A stretch of 64,000 bases of DNA from UBA4575 sp002386945 (GCA_943789445.1 CALSUC010000001.1:1-64000), one strand, 5' to 3'. Shown: positions 40,875 to 49,756, counted from the stretch's first letter. Notes: generated by a model not told the origin, from the letters alone. A program made the numbers and translations.

Positions 40875-41280
40875 AATCATGCTACCTTTAATTTTTATAA
40901 TATTTAGTGAACTGTTAAAAAGTACAATAATTAATACGCAGTCCACTATCTCTGAGTAGCCAACTCGCATCTTTTAGGTAAGCGGCCATATAGACCTGCC
41001 ACCATCGGCTGAATTCTAAATCCTAGGCAATGTGGATCTCTCCATGCCCGCTATCTGTTACATATGATTTTATTCAGCGGTAGCTCGCATTAGTTCGAGC
41101 CATAATAAACAATAAATCATATTTTTAACAAACAAACTTTAACCCGTCTTAAAGACCGGACTAAGCGGTCAAATCTCACCAAAACTAAATTAATTTAAGA
41201 GACTATAGTAAATTACATTATCTTTGGCCATATTTGGAAAAGCAAATAATTTCAGTCATGTAACAAGAAATAATCACATT
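40875..41280 (-). repeat. 5' leader of adhesin B, duplicated upstream of adhesin C
   Basis: Homologous to 9037-9443 over about 406 bp. The most conserved part, 40930-41060, holds several small inverted repeats (GAGT/ACTC and AGGT/ACCT on the coding strand) and is far better conserved than the AT-rich part beyond 41070, which suggests selection on an RNA or protein-binding element. It also contains the ribosome binding site AAAGGTAG. Confidence 0.75.
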
Positions 41281-41397
41281 AATTTTTGTTACACTTACGT
41301 TTAAATAAAGACCATTTTCGTCTTCATAGACATTAGTAAATATAATTAAGTTCATTAAATAATTACTTACGATAAAAATTTTGATTGGAATAACAGG
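41281..41397. promoter_or_regulatory. AT-rich region before the DUF2322-like gene
   Basis: The stretch between the duplicated leader and the ATG at 41398 is very AT-rich (ttttgttacacttac, aaataattacttacgat) and probably carries the promoter of the plus-strand gene. No box could be fixed with confidence. Confidence 0.3.
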
Positions 41398-41715
41398 ATG
41401 AACAAGCTATTTGGCACTGGATTTAGTGCGCTTGAGGAATACAGCGATATTAATGCGATCATATTTAAGGAAAACAATGGTGAGCGTATACATCGCGTGG
41501 AAAATAAGCCTGGAAAGCAGGCGTCATTAAAAATATTGCGGGCAGTTACTTTAAACAGCGGCATGCTGGGTGCAGCCGAAGCTGAGCAGGGCTTGGTATT
41601 ATTTGGTGATTATGTCGCTGATGAGCAGGCCTCACCGAATGCGCATCCAAATATTCGATTGTTACTGGATACTATTAAGCACGACTTGACGTGGGATGTC
41701 TCTGTCGAGACATAA
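41398..41715 (+). CDS. Small conserved protein, DUF2322-like
   Basis: A 105-residue soluble protein without signal peptide. The features RVENKPGKQASL, AAEAEQGLVLFGDYVADEQ and NAHPNIRLLLDTI resemble the DUF2322 family from memory (conserved PGK-GSL and HPNID-type motifs); no function is known for it. The start ATG follows TTGGAATAACAGG. It is transcribed away from adhesin B and converges with ampD (22-bp gap). Confidence 0.7.
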   Translation: MNKLFGTGFSALEEYSDINAIIFKENNGERIHRVENKPGKQASLKILRAVTLNSGMLGAAEAEQGLVLFGDYVADEQASPNAHPNIRLLLDTIKHDLTWDVSVET

Positions 41716-41737
41716 ACGATATATCTCTCGTTTTATT

Positions 41738-42274
41738 TTATCGAATGCGCGCCCAGTCAAAGCTAGCACCAGGATCAGTTTTACGGCCCGGCGCAATATC
41801 GCTATGCCCAACCACCGCTTTCGGCGCTAAGGTTTTATAGGTTTGCTGCAAGCAATCAATAAGCGGCTTGAGCACTGTGTATTGTTGCTCGCTGTAAGCA
41901 TCATCATCAGTACCTTCTAGCTCGATACCAATTGAAAAATCGTTACAGGCCTCTCGGCCTTGATAGCAAGATTGACCGGCATGCCATGCACGCTGGTTAA
42001 GAGGGACAAACTGGATCAGCCTGCCATTACGCTCTATAAAGAGATGACTGGATACCTTGAGGCCAGCTATTTCTGAAAAGTAAGGGTGCGCTGTTTCATC
42101 GAGTACGTTACTAAAGAATTGTTGCACATAGCCTCCACCGTATTCACCCGGTGGCAGACTGATGCCATGCATTACTATTAGCTCAGGCACAACACCCTGC
42201 GGCCTAGTGTCACAGTTAGGTGATGGCTGATAGATAGCCTCAATAATGAGATGACTATTTAAATCGATATGCAT
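41738..42274 (-). CDS. ampD: 1,6-anhydro-N-acetylmuramyl-L-alanine amidase AmpD
   Basis: Cytoplasmic zinc amidase of peptidoglycan recycling that splits the peptide from anhydromuropeptides and so influences AmpR-type beta-lactamase control where present. The 178 residues match the family length. Zinc ligands expected from the family are visible: H36 (VMHGISLPP), H157 (VVGHSDIAPG) and D167 (KTDPG); E118 in SIGIELEG fits the catalytic glutamate. The motif AWHAGQS is typical of amidase_2 domains. It stands alone, convergent with the DUF2322-like gene. Confidence 0.95.
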   Translation of the reverse strand: MHIDLNSHLIIEAIYQPSPNCDTRPQGVVPELIVMHGISLPPGEYGGGYVQQFFSNVLDETAHPYFSEIAGLKVSSHLFIERNGRLIQFVPLNQRAWHAGQSCYQGREACNDFSIGIELEGTDDDAYSEQQYTVLKPLIDCLQQTYKTLAPKAVVGHSDIAPGRKTDPGASFDWARIR

Positions 42275-42357
42275 TTAAGGCGCGTGTGTTCCATGAACTT
42301 TACTTAGGATATGCATAGTAGCCTAGCTTGCTTTATGTTCGCCAGTTTTAGCAGGCA

Positions 42358-42388
42358 AAAAAAAGCCCCGCATAGCGAGGCTTTTTAA
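42358..42388 (-). terminator. Terminator of the groES-groEL operon
   Basis: Stem aagcc-c-cgc / gcg-a-ggctt with a 3-base loop (ata) and one mismatch, at 42363-42383, followed on the minus strand by a run of eight U. It lies 20 bp after the groEL stop. Confidence 0.88.
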
Positions 42389-42405
42389 ACGCCGTTTAGG
42401 CTGGC

Positions 42406-44049
42406 TTACATCATGCCGCCCATACCGCCCATGCCACCCATATCTGGTGCTGGCATACCTGGTGCATCATCTTTAGGTAGTTCAGCAACCATCGCTTGAG
42501 TCGTAATCATAAGACCTGCAATTGAAGCTGCGTTTTGCAATGCAGAACGCGTTACTTTGGTGGGATCCAAAATACCCATCTCAATCATATCGCCATAAAC
42601 ACCTGTTGCTGCGTTGTAACCAAAGTTGCCTTTACCTTCATCAACTTTAGCTAGAACTACAGAGGCTTCATCACCTGCATTAGCTGTAATTTGACGTAGT
42701 GGCTCTTCCATCGCACGACGAGCAATATTAACACCCGCAGTTTGATCGTCGTTGTCACCTTTCAGCTTTAGCAATACGCTACGAGCACGAATCAATGCAA
42801 CACCACCACCGGGTACCACACCTTCTTCTACTGCTGCACGCGTTGCATGCAATGCATCTTCAACTCGCGCTTTCTTCTCTTTCATTTCAACTTCAGTTGC
42901 TGCACCAACTTTGATCACTGCAACACCGCCGGCTAATTTAGCCATACGCTCTTGTAGCTTCTCTTTGTCGTAGTCTGAAGAGGCTTCTTCGATGTGTGCA
43001 CGAATTTGATCAACACGTGCCTTGATGTCTGTCGCTTGGCCAGAACCATCAACAATCGTAGTGTTTTCTTTAGAGACATGAATACGCTTGGCTGTGCCTA
43101 GCTCGTCTAGAGTTGTCTTTTCTAGTGAAAGACCAACTTCTTCAGAAATTACAGTACCACCCGTTAGGATTGCAATGTCTTCTAACATCGCTTTACGTCG
43201 ATCACCGAAGCCAGGGGCTTTGACAGCTGCGACTTTAACGATGCCGCGAATAGTGTTCACGACTAAAGTTGCTAGTGCTTCACCTTCAACATCTTCCGCA
43301 ACGATCAGTAGCGGACGACCAGCCTTAGCTACGCCTTCAAGGATAGGTAGTAGGTCGCGAATGTTTGAGACTTTCTTGTCGAACAATAAGACGAACGGGT
43401 CATCCATGTCGCAAGTCATGTTGTCTTGGTTGTTCACAAAGTAAGGTGATAAGTAACCACGATCAAACTGCATACCTTCAACAACGTCTAGCTCATTTTC
43501 TAGTGCGTTACCTTCTTCAACAGTGATCACACCCTCTTTGCCTACTTTGTCCATAGACTCGGCAATGATGTCACCAATAGAGGTGTCAGAGTTGGCAGAG
43601 ATAGAACCAACTTGAGCGATTGCTTTACTATCAGAGCAAGGCTTAGACAATGACTTCAGTTCTTCAACTGCTGCCGTGACTGCCTTATCGATACCACGCT
43701 TAAGATCCATTGGGTTCATGCCGGCCGCTACTGCTTTCATGCCTTCATGTACGATTGACTGCGCTAGTACGGTTGCTGTCGTGGTGCCATCACCAGCGAT
43801 ATCAGATGTTTGTGAAGCAACTTCCTTCACCATCTGCGCGCCCATATTTTCCAGCTTGTCTTCTAATTCGATTTCTTTGGCAACCGATACACCATCTTTG
43901 GTCACGGTTGGCGCACCAAAGGCCTTATCTAGAACGACGTTACGTCCCTTAGGGCCTAGTGTTGCTTTTACTGCGTTAGCGAGGATATTTACCCCAGCCA
44001 CCATACGGGCTCTGGCCTCATCTCCAAAAGTAACTTCTTTCGCACTCAT
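42406..44049 (-). CDS. groEL: Chaperonin GroEL (60 kDa)
   Basis: ATP-dependent folding chamber, 547 residues as expected. Visible family marks: VKATLGPKGRNVVLD at the N-terminus, the ATP-binding GDGTTTATVLA (with D87), VVEGMQFDRGYLSPYF, and the C-terminal Gly-Gly-Met tail (MGGMGGMGGMM). The start (MSAKEVTFGDEAR) follows a purine-rich site AAGGTACAT. It is the second gene of an operon with groES, 58 bp apart, under the CIRCE-controlled promoter. Confidence 0.99.
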   Translation of the reverse strand: MSAKEVTFGDEARARMVAGVNILANAVKATLGPKGRNVVLDKAFGAPTVTKDGVSVAKEIELEDKLENMGAQMVKEVASQTSDIAGDGTTTATVLAQSIVHEGMKAVAAGMNPMDLKRGIDKAVTAAVEELKSLSKPCSDSKAIAQVGSISANSDTSIGDIIAESMDKVGKEGVITVEEGNALENELDVVEGMQFDRGYLSPYFVNNQDNMTCDMDDPFVLLFDKKVSNIRDLLPILEGVAKAGRPLLIVAEDVEGEALATLVVNTIRGIVKVAAVKAPGFGDRRKAMLEDIAILTGGTVISEEVGLSLEKTTLDELGTAKRIHVSKENTTIVDGSGQATDIKARVDQIRAHIEEASSDYDKEKLQERMAKLAGGVAVIKVGAATEVEMKEKKARVEDALHATRAAVEEGVVPGGGVALIRARSVLLKLKGDNDDQTAGVNIARRAMEEPLRQITANAGDEASVVLAKVDEGKGNFGYNAATGVYGDMIEMGILDPTKVTRSALQNAASIAGLMITTQAMVAELPKDDAPGMPAPDMGGMGGMGGMM

Positions 44050-44107
44050 AGCATGTACCTTCGTTTTATTACGTTAATTTTTTATGTGTTATGGGTTTAA
44101 AGACTAT

Positions 44108-44398
44108 CTAGCCTTCGATTACCGCCATGATGTCGTCTTCGCGCATCACTAGTAGCTCGTCGCCGTCTACTTTTACTTCTGTGCCAGAATATTTACCGAA
44201 TAAAACGGTATCACCAACTTTTACATCTAGCGCATGTACTTTGCCGCTATCTGTGATCTTGCCATTACCAGCAGCAACAACTTCACCCTTACTTGGCTTT
44301 TCAGTTGCTGAATCAGGGATAACAATACCACCCGGACTCGTGCGCTCTTCTTCCATTCGCTTGACCACAACACGGTCATGTAGAGGACGTAACTTCAT
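44108..44398 (-). CDS. groES: Co-chaperonin GroES (10 kDa)
   Basis: The lid of the GroEL chamber. The 96 residues include LRPLHDRVVVKR, the mobile loop EERTSPGGIVIPD that contacts GroEL, and the C-terminal MREDDIMAVIEG. The start is preceded by GGGAGATACACGCT (GGGAG Shine-Dalgarno). It is the first gene of the operon. Confidence 0.99.
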   Translation of the reverse strand: MKLRPLHDRVVVKRMEEERTSPGGIVIPDSATEKPSKGEVVAAGNGKITDSGKVHALDVKVGDTVLFGKYSGTEVKVDGDELLVMREDDIMAVIEG

Positions 44399-44459
44399 AG
44401 CGTGTATCTCCCAATATATCGATTTAAAATCTAGAATTATTAATAGGTTAAGTAACTTT

Positions 44460-44486
44460 TTAGCACTCCCCTAAGAAGAGCGCCAA
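44460..44486 (-). promoter_or_regulatory. CIRCE operator (HrcA binding site) of groES-groEL
   Basis: On the plus strand TTAGCACTC, nine bases, GAGCGCCAA. The first arm is an exact match to the CIRCE consensus TTAGCACTC-N9-GAGTGCTAA and the second arm matches 7 of 9. It overlaps the end of the -10 box and the expected transcription start, so HrcA bound here would block transcription until heat stress. Confidence 0.88.
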
Positions 44487-44513
44487 TGATACGGAGTCAA
44501 CCTTCTATGTCAA
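44486..44513 (-). promoter_or_regulatory. Sigma-70 type promoter of groES-groEL
   Basis: On the minus strand TTGACA (44508-44513), a 16-bp spacer and TATCAT (44486-44491). The -35 is consensus. The -10 abuts the CIRCE element. No sigma-32 consensus (CTTGAAA...CCCCATNT) was recognised next to it. Confidence 0.75.
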
Positions 44514-44526
44514 CAACTGTGCCAGC

Positions 44527-45013
44527 TTAGAGACGAGGGTCTTTGTCTTCGTCTTTCACCCGGAATTCGCCCTCTAAAACGTCATTATCACGTCTAGATT
44601 GCTCGTTTTTAGCCGCATACCCAGCAGCCGAATTGACCTGAAATGAGCCATTTTTCATGCAATAGCGCAATAACCCCTGAATCAAGCTTTTACGTGTGAG
44701 CCGGTATTAAACACAAAAAGCCTATGCTGTCGGTCATAAAGCCAGGGGTCAGCAGTAGTGCCCCACCCAATAGAAGGGCTGCGCCCTCAAATAAGGTATC
44801 GGCAGGCAACTGTCCCTGTGCCGCCTGCTGTTGTAGTCGCGCCATGGTCTGTAAACCTTGCGCTCGCAACAGAGAAACTCCGATCATGGCTGTTAGAATA
44901 ACGAGAACTACTGTCGACAAACCGCCAACTGCAGCGCCCACGACTGTGAATAAATAGATTTCAATCAGTGGAACCACAATGAATAATGTAGTTACTAGCG
45001 GAAACTTAGTCAT
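44527..45013 (-). pseudogene. fxsA: FxsA family membrane protein, frameshifted
   Basis: The first 100 codons read MTKFPLVTTLFIVVPLIEIY with two to four hydrophobic segments, LLRAQGLQTMARLQQQ and ALLLTPGFMTDSIGFL, characteristic of FxsA inner-membrane proteins (E. coli FxsA relieves F-plasmid exclusion of phage T7). The open frame stops early after CLIPAHT. Removing one base in ccgg at 44701-44704 restores CLIPLTRKSLIQGLLRYC and an open frame to the stop at 44527, with a charged tail (EGEFRVKDEDKDPRL) and about 161 residues, the normal family length. It is a real one-base insertion or a sequence error; the gene is otherwise intact. It is divergent from cutA. Confidence 0.85.
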
Positions 45014-45093
45014 CTCGAATCACCAACAAACCGTAATGCTTGGTTTCTAATATGGGGACGACTTTTTGAAATACAAGAGTGAAAACTAAACAG

Positions 45094-45441
45094 ATGCAAA
45101 ATAATGCTGAAGATCCGCTGGTTCTAGTGATGACCAGCCTCAGTGATAAAACGCAGGCAAAGGTGCTGGCGCAGGCCCTGCTTGAATCGCGTTTAGTCGC
45201 TTGTTGCAACATTTTGCCAGCAATCTGGTCTACCTACCGCTGGCAGGGTGAGATCTGCGAGGAAGATGAATGTTTATTGCTTATGAAGACACTGCGTTCA
45301 CAGCATTCATCGTTAGAAGTGTTCATTCAAACGCGGCACCCTTATGATGTGCCAGAGCTAATTTGCATCGAAACCGATGCCGTCATGCAAGAGTATTATT
45401 TGTGGTTAAAACAACAAGTCAGTCCCAATTCGCCCTGCTAG
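45094..45441 (+). CDS. cutA: Divalent cation tolerance protein CutA
   Basis: Small trimeric CutA1-type protein, 115 residues from the ATG at 45094 (a GTG at 45079 would add five). Conserved parts: LAQALLESRLVACCNI, STYRWQGEICEEDECLLLMKT and HPYDVPELICI, which form the ferredoxin-like core and the conserved trimer segment. Its role in copper/divalent metal tolerance is known for E. coli but the mechanism is unclear. The 3' end overlaps the start of dsbD by 40 bp, so the two are probably co-transcribed. Confidence 0.93.
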   Translation: MQNNAEDPLVLVMTSLSDKTQAKVLAQALLESRLVACCNILPAIWSTYRWQGEICEEDECLLLMKTLRSQHSSLEVFIQTRHPYDVPELICIETDAVMQEYYLWLKQQVSPNSPC

Positions 45442-47270
45442 CTTCGCCGTTCGCTTTATTGTTGGCTGGCGTCCTACTGTTTATGAATTCAGCCTCTGCG
45501 ATTCAATCGCTAGGGGGTGAGAATGAATTCCTGTCGGTAGATAAAGCCTTTCAAGTCGACGCCTACCTGAGTAAGGACAATCAAATTCAAATTGATTGGC
45601 AGATCGCTGAGGGCTATTACCTCTATAGAAAGCAGCTGTCGGTTAGCACAGAGCAAGCGAATGTCACCTTCAGCCCACTGACCCTGCCCGCGAGTAAGAC
45701 TAAGACGGACGACTATTTTGGTGAGGTGCAGATTTATGAGACTGGCTTAAGCGCATTCAGCCGTGTGAAGAGTGCGAGCAATAATGTTGAGCTGATCGTA
45801 AGTTATCAAGGCTGCGCCCATGCCGGCCTCTGTTACCCACCTGTCACCAAGGCATTTAATCTAAACCTTAGCGACAGCGCCCTAAATAGTGCGCTAACTG
45901 CGGCTAATGCTGACTCAGCACTGAGTAAGGCTGAGCCTGCCACGCTAGAGCAATCAGAGCAGGGCTCTATCGCCAATCAATTAAAACAAAAGAGCTTAGG
46001 CTGGACGGTCGCTTGGTTTTTCCTAGCTGGATTACTCTTGGCGCTGACCCCCTGCGTCTTCCCAATGATCCCAATTCTCTCCAGCATCATTGCCGGCCAA
46101 GGCGAAAAGCTCAGTGCCAGTCGTGGCTTTAGCCTGTCTTTGGTCTACGTATTGGCAATGGCCTTAACCTACACCATCGCAGGTGTTTTGGTCGGGATGA
46201 CCGGTGCCAACATTCAGGCCTGGTTCCAGAATATCTGGATTATCAGTGCCTTTGCTCTGGTCTTTGTGATCCTATCCTTGTCGATGTTTGGCCTCTATGA
46301 GTTACAGATGCCATCGGCCCTGCAATCACGCATCAATGCCTTAAGCGGTAAGCAACAGTCGGGCAGTTTTGTCGGCACCGCCATCATGGGGTTTTTATCG
46401 GCCTTGATTGTTGGCCCCTGCGTTACTGCGCCGTTAATCGGTGCCCTACTCTATATAGCCGAGAGTGGCGATCCTTGGGTCGGTGGCCTTGCCCTATTTT
46501 CACTCAGCATTGGTATGGGCTTACCGTTATTACTGATCGGCACCTCAGCAGGCAAATATTTACCACGAGCAGGCGGTTGGATGGAGCCAATTAAAGCAGT
46601 CTTCGGCGTGATGCTGCTGGCACTAGCCATCTGGTTTGTTGATCGCGTTTATCCTCGCGTTGTGATACTCGCTCTCTCCGGTGGTTTACTCATCGGCTGC
46701 GCCATATTTCTGGATGTCTTTCGTCGCAGCATCGAGCGCCCGAGTACGTTGTTGCGACTACGCCAAATCTTGGGCTGGATACTCCTTATATACGGCAGTG
46801 CCTTATTACTCGGTGCCAGTGCCGGCAATCAGAATCTGTTACAACCTTTAACCGGCCTCAGCAGCGGCTCTGCAACTAACTCTGTAGCAGACAGCAAACA
46901 GCTGCCTTTTAAATACGTCAAAGGGATGCAGGGACTAGAGCAAGAATTGGCTTTGGCAGCGGCGGCAAATAGGCCGGTGATGTTGGATATGTATGCCGAC
47001 TGGTGTATCGCCTGCAAGGAATTAGAGACTTTTACCTTTAATCACGCCGAAGTGCACACGGCACTACGTGATTTCGTCATTCTGAAGGCGGATGTGACGG
47101 CAAATGATGAAGTCGATAACGCTATGTTGAAAGAATTATCCCTTTTTGGCCCCCCAGGCCTGTTGTTTTTTGACACCACTGGCAAGGAATTACGCCCCTA
47201 TCGCATCGTCGGCTTTATCGATAAGGCTGATTTCCTAAGTCATCTAGAACGCTTAAAAGCACAGTTTTAA
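45402..47270 (+). CDS. dsbD: Thiol:disulfide interchange protein DsbD
   Basis: Inner-membrane electron carrier that passes reducing power from cytoplasmic thioredoxin to the periplasm (DsbC, CcmG). The GTG at 45402 is preferred: AAGAG lies 8 bp upstream and the product begins with a classical signal peptide (LLASPFALLLAGVLLF, cleavage after SASA). About 622 residues. The periplasmic alpha domain has GCAHAGLCYPP; the membrane domain has the two redox cysteines in LTPCVFPMIPI and VGPCVTAPLIG within eight hydrophobic segments; the C-terminal thioredoxin-like domain has DWCIACKELE. All six redox cysteines are present. It overlaps cutA. Confidence 0.96.
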   Translation: MVKTTSQSQFALLASPFALLLAGVLLFMNSASAIQSLGGENEFLSVDKAFQVDAYLSKDNQIQIDWQIAEGYYLYRKQLSVSTEQANVTFSPLTLPASKTKTDDYFGEVQIYETGLSAFSRVKSASNNVELIVSYQGCAHAGLCYPPVTKAFNLNLSDSALNSALTAANADSALSKAEPATLEQSEQGSIANQLKQKSLGWTVAWFFLAGLLLALTPCVFPMIPILSSIIAGQGEKLSASRGFSLSLVYVLAMALTYTIAGVLVGMTGANIQAWFQNIWIISAFALVFVILSLSMFGLYELQMPSALQSRINALSGKQQSGSFVGTAIMGFLSALIVGPCVTAPLIGALLYIAESGDPWVGGLALFSLSIGMGLPLLLIGTSAGKYLPRAGGWMEPIKAVFGVMLLALAIWFVDRVYPRVVILALSGGLLIGCAIFLDVFRRSIERPSTLLRLRQILGWILLIYGSALLLGASAGNQNLLQPLTGLSSGSATNSVADSKQLPFKYVKGMQGLEQELALAAAANRPVMLDMYADWCIACKELETFTFNHAEVHTALRDFVILKADVTANDEVDNAMLKELSLFGPPGLLFFDTTGKELRPYRIVGFIDKADFLSHLERLKAQF

Positions 47271-47284
47271 GCCATTCCTGCCAT

Positions 47285-47307
47285 AACCGGCGACATCAGA
47301 GCCGGTT
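47285..47307 (+). terminator. Hairpin after dsbD
   Basis: Inverted repeat aaccggc (47285-47291) / gccggtt (47301-47307) with a 9-base loop, 14 bp after the dsbD stop. Only a weak T run follows, so termination may be partial. Confidence 0.5.
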
Positions 47308-47470
47308 AAATCAGTAAAATTCGTTGAAATTCGGCCAATATCCGGATAATTTCCGCTATCTTGCTAACAACTAGACAGTTGTACTGTTTTACGGCAGAAT
47401 TGCCACCATCTAGCAGCAGAGCTGCTTTACCGTTTATTTAACAACCAATCGAGGGTAATTCACCGAAGTT

Positions 47471-47911
47471 ATGAGTAAAATTCTCTTGCTGAATGGCCCA
47501 AACTTGAATTTATTGGGTAGCCGCGAGCCTGAAGTCTATGGCTACACCACATTAGATGACATAGTCGCCGATGCGACTAGCTACGCTAGTAGTTTGGGTC
47601 ACCAGCTCTCTCATCTACAAAGTAATGCCGAACATGCCTTGATTGATGGCATTCATGCGGCAAAAACAGACGGTGTGAAATTCATTGTGATCAATCCTGG
47701 AGCGTTCACTCATAGCAGTATCGCCCTGCGTGACGCCTTTTTAGGTGTCTCCATCCCATTTATTGAAATACACCTCTCGAACGTCTTTGCACGTGAAGAG
47801 TTCCGCGCGCATTCGTACCTATCCGATGTCGCGGTCGGTTTAATTTCAGGCTTGGGTGCTAACGGCTACCGTTTAGCAATCAACGCCGCAGACCAACAAC
47901 TTAAATCTTAA
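47471..47911 (+). CDS. aroQ: 3-dehydroquinate dehydratase, type II
   Basis: Third step of the shikimate pathway (3-dehydroquinate to 3-dehydroshikimate), cytoplasmic dodecamer. The 146 residues carry ILLLNGPNLNLLGSREPEVYG with the catalytic tyrosine in EVYG, NPGAFTHSSIALRDA and the catalytic histidine in IEIHLSNVFAREEFR. It lies 16 bp before accB, the common gammaproteobacterial order aroQ-accB-accC. Confidence 0.98.
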   Translation: MSKILLLNGPNLNLLGSREPEVYGYTTLDDIVADATSYASSLGHQLSHLQSNAEHALIDGIHAAKTDGVKFIVINPGAFTHSSIALRDAFLGVSIPFIEIHLSNVFAREEFRAHSYLSDVAVGLISGLGANGYRLAINAADQQLKS

Positions 47912-47927
47912 AAATAGAGCGCTAATT

Positions 47928-48380
47928 ATGGACATACGCAAAGTCAAAAAACTCATTGAGCTACTGGAAGAGTCAGGTATCTCAGAAATTGAAATTAAAG
48001 AAGGCGAAGAATCAGTTCGCATCAGCCGTAACGGGCCAAGCATGACTATGCCACAAATGCAGTACGCGCCAGCAATGGCTCCACCGATGGCCGCACCAGC
48101 TGCTGCGGCACCGGTAGCAGCAGAAGCAGCAGCACCTGAAGTCAGTGGTCATGTTGTCACTTCACCTATGGTCGGTACGTTTTATGAAGCGCCATCACCG
48201 GGCTCAGCGCCCTTTGTCGAAGTCGGCAAGAGCGTTAAAGAAGGTGACACACTTTGCATTATTGAAGCCATGAAGATGCTCAATCAAATTGAAGCCGACA
48301 AGTCTGGTGTCATCAAACAAATGGTGGCTGAAAATGGCCAACCCGTTGAGTTTGGTCAGCCACTGTTCATCATCGAATAA
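47928..48380 (+). CDS. accB: Biotin carboxyl carrier protein of acetyl-CoA carboxylase
   Basis: Carries biotin between the biotin carboxylase (AccC) and the carboxyltransferase in fatty-acid synthesis. The 150 residues contain an N-terminal domain, a Met/Pro/Ala-rich flexible linker (residues about 38-72) and a biotinyl domain with EAMKM, whose K116 is the expected biotinylated lysine. It is followed by accC after 20 bp. Confidence 0.99.
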   Translation: MDIRKVKKLIELLEESGISEIEIKEGEESVRISRNGPSMTMPQMQYAPAMAPPMAAPAAAAPVAAEAAAPEVSGHVVTSPMVGTFYEAPSPGSAPFVEVGKSVKEGDTLCIIEAMKMLNQIEADKSGVIKQMVAENGQPVEFGQPLFIIE

Positions 48381-48400
48381 AACTACCCTATCGAGTACGC

Positions 48401-49747
48401 ATGTTAGAAAAAGTTGTTATTGCCAACCGTGGCGAGATTGCATTGCGCATCTTGCGCGCTTGTCGTGAGTTAGGTATCAAAACCGTTGCAGTACACTCTG
48501 ATGTGGACCGCGATTTAAAGCACGTCAAATTAGCCGACGAGTCAGTCTGCATAGGTCCAGCACCATCGACTGATAGCTATTTAAATATCCCAGCTATTAT
48601 TAGTGCAGCAGAGCTCACTGATGCCACTGCGATTCATCCTGGTTATGGTTTTCTTTCTGAAAACGAAGCCTTTGCTGAACGCTGTGAAACTAGCGGCTTT
48701 ATTTTTATTGGCCCTCGCGCGGAAACTATTCGTCAAATGGGCGATAAGATTGCAGCGAAAAAAGCGATGCAAGAGGCTGGCGTTCCCTGTGTCCCAGGTA
48801 GTCCTGAGCCACTGGGTGAAAACCTTTCCAGTAATGCTGCACTAGCTGAATCGATTGGTTACCCAATCATTGTTAAGGCCGCTGGTGGCGGTGGTGGTCG
48901 TGGTATGCGCGTGGTACATACTCAAGATGAGTTGGCCGATGCAATTACATTAACGCGCACAGAAGCCAAAGCAGCCTTCAATAATGGCACACTTTATATG
49001 GAGAAGTTTTTAGGTACTCCACGCCATATTGAGATTCAGGTATTGGCTGACACACATGGCAATGCAGTCTATTTAGGTGAACGCGATTGTTCTATGCAAC
49101 GTCGTCACCAAAAAGTAATTGAAGAGGCTCCAGCACCAGGGCTAAGCCAAGAGCTACGCGAGATGATCGGCAAGCAATGTACCGACGCCTGTAAGCTGAT
49201 TGGCTATCGTGGCGCTGGCACCTTTGAATTCTTGTATGAGAATGGTGAGTTTTATTTCATTGAAATGAATACCCGTGTTCAGGTGGAACATCCCGTTACT
49301 GAATTTATTACTGGTATCGATATTGTGAAGCAGCAGTTGTTGATTGCGGCGGGTGAGGAAATGACACTACGCCAAGAAGACATCCAGTTGAATGGTCACT
49401 CTATCGAATGTCGTTTGAATGCAGAAGATCCTGATAGCTTCATCCCAAGCCCAGGCACGATAACTCACTTCCACTCTGCTGGTGGACCAGGTGTACGCGT
49501 GGACTCACACATTTATGGCGGCTATCGCGTGCCACCTAATTACGATTCAATGATCGGCAAGTTAATCACGCATGGCGACACGCGTGAGATTGCAGTTCAA
49601 CGCATGTTAGGCGCCTTGCAAGAAATGGTCATCGATGGCATCAAGACCAATATCCCATTACAAGCGAGATTGATGGCTGACCCAGGCTTTGCCGAGGGTG
49701 GCTTTGATATTCATTATTTAGAACGCCTACTCGCAAAACAAGACTAG
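48401..49747 (+). CDS. accC: Biotin carboxylase subunit of acetyl-CoA carboxylase
   Basis: ATP-grasp enzyme that carboxylates the biotin on AccB. The 448 residues show MLEKVVIANRGEIALRILRA, the glycine-rich ATP loop KAAGGGGGRGMRVV, EKFLGTPRHIEIQVLAD and FIEMNTRVQVEHPVTE, all typical. Length matches E. coli AccC (449). It is the second gene of the accBC pair. Confidence 0.99.
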   Translation: MLEKVVIANRGEIALRILRACRELGIKTVAVHSDVDRDLKHVKLADESVCIGPAPSTDSYLNIPAIISAAELTDATAIHPGYGFLSENEAFAERCETSGFIFIGPRAETIRQMGDKIAAKKAMQEAGVPCVPGSPEPLGENLSSNAALAESIGYPIIVKAAGGGGGRGMRVVHTQDELADAITLTRTEAKAAFNNGTLYMEKFLGTPRHIEIQVLADTHGNAVYLGERDCSMQRRHQKVIEEAPAPGLSQELREMIGKQCTDACKLIGYRGAGTFEFLYENGEFYFIEMNTRVQVEHPVTEFITGIDIVKQQLLIAAGEEMTLRQEDIQLNGHSIECRLNAEDPDSFIPSPGTITHFHSAGGPGVRVDSHIYGGYRVPPNYDSMIGKLITHGDTREIAVQRMLGALQEMVIDGIKTNIPLQARLMADPGFAEGGFDIHYLERLLAKQD

Positions 49748-49756
49748 GGTCTAGTC

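Noticed and set aside
1..40970. Many plus-strand open frames across the adhesin region
   Set aside because: They are antisense shadows of the repeat genes: they repeat with the cassette period, show low-complexity valine/serine-rich products and have no ribosome binding site.
40930..41060. Cyclic-di-GMP-I (GEMM) riboswitch
   Set aside because: A partial resemblance at AGGTCTA...GCTTACC only; the conserved GCAAAGCC/GGGCAAACC core is missing, so it is kept only as an open question.
41367..41564. Minus-strand open frame over the DUF2322-like gene
   Set aside because: It is antisense to a better supported gene with a good start and family resemblance.
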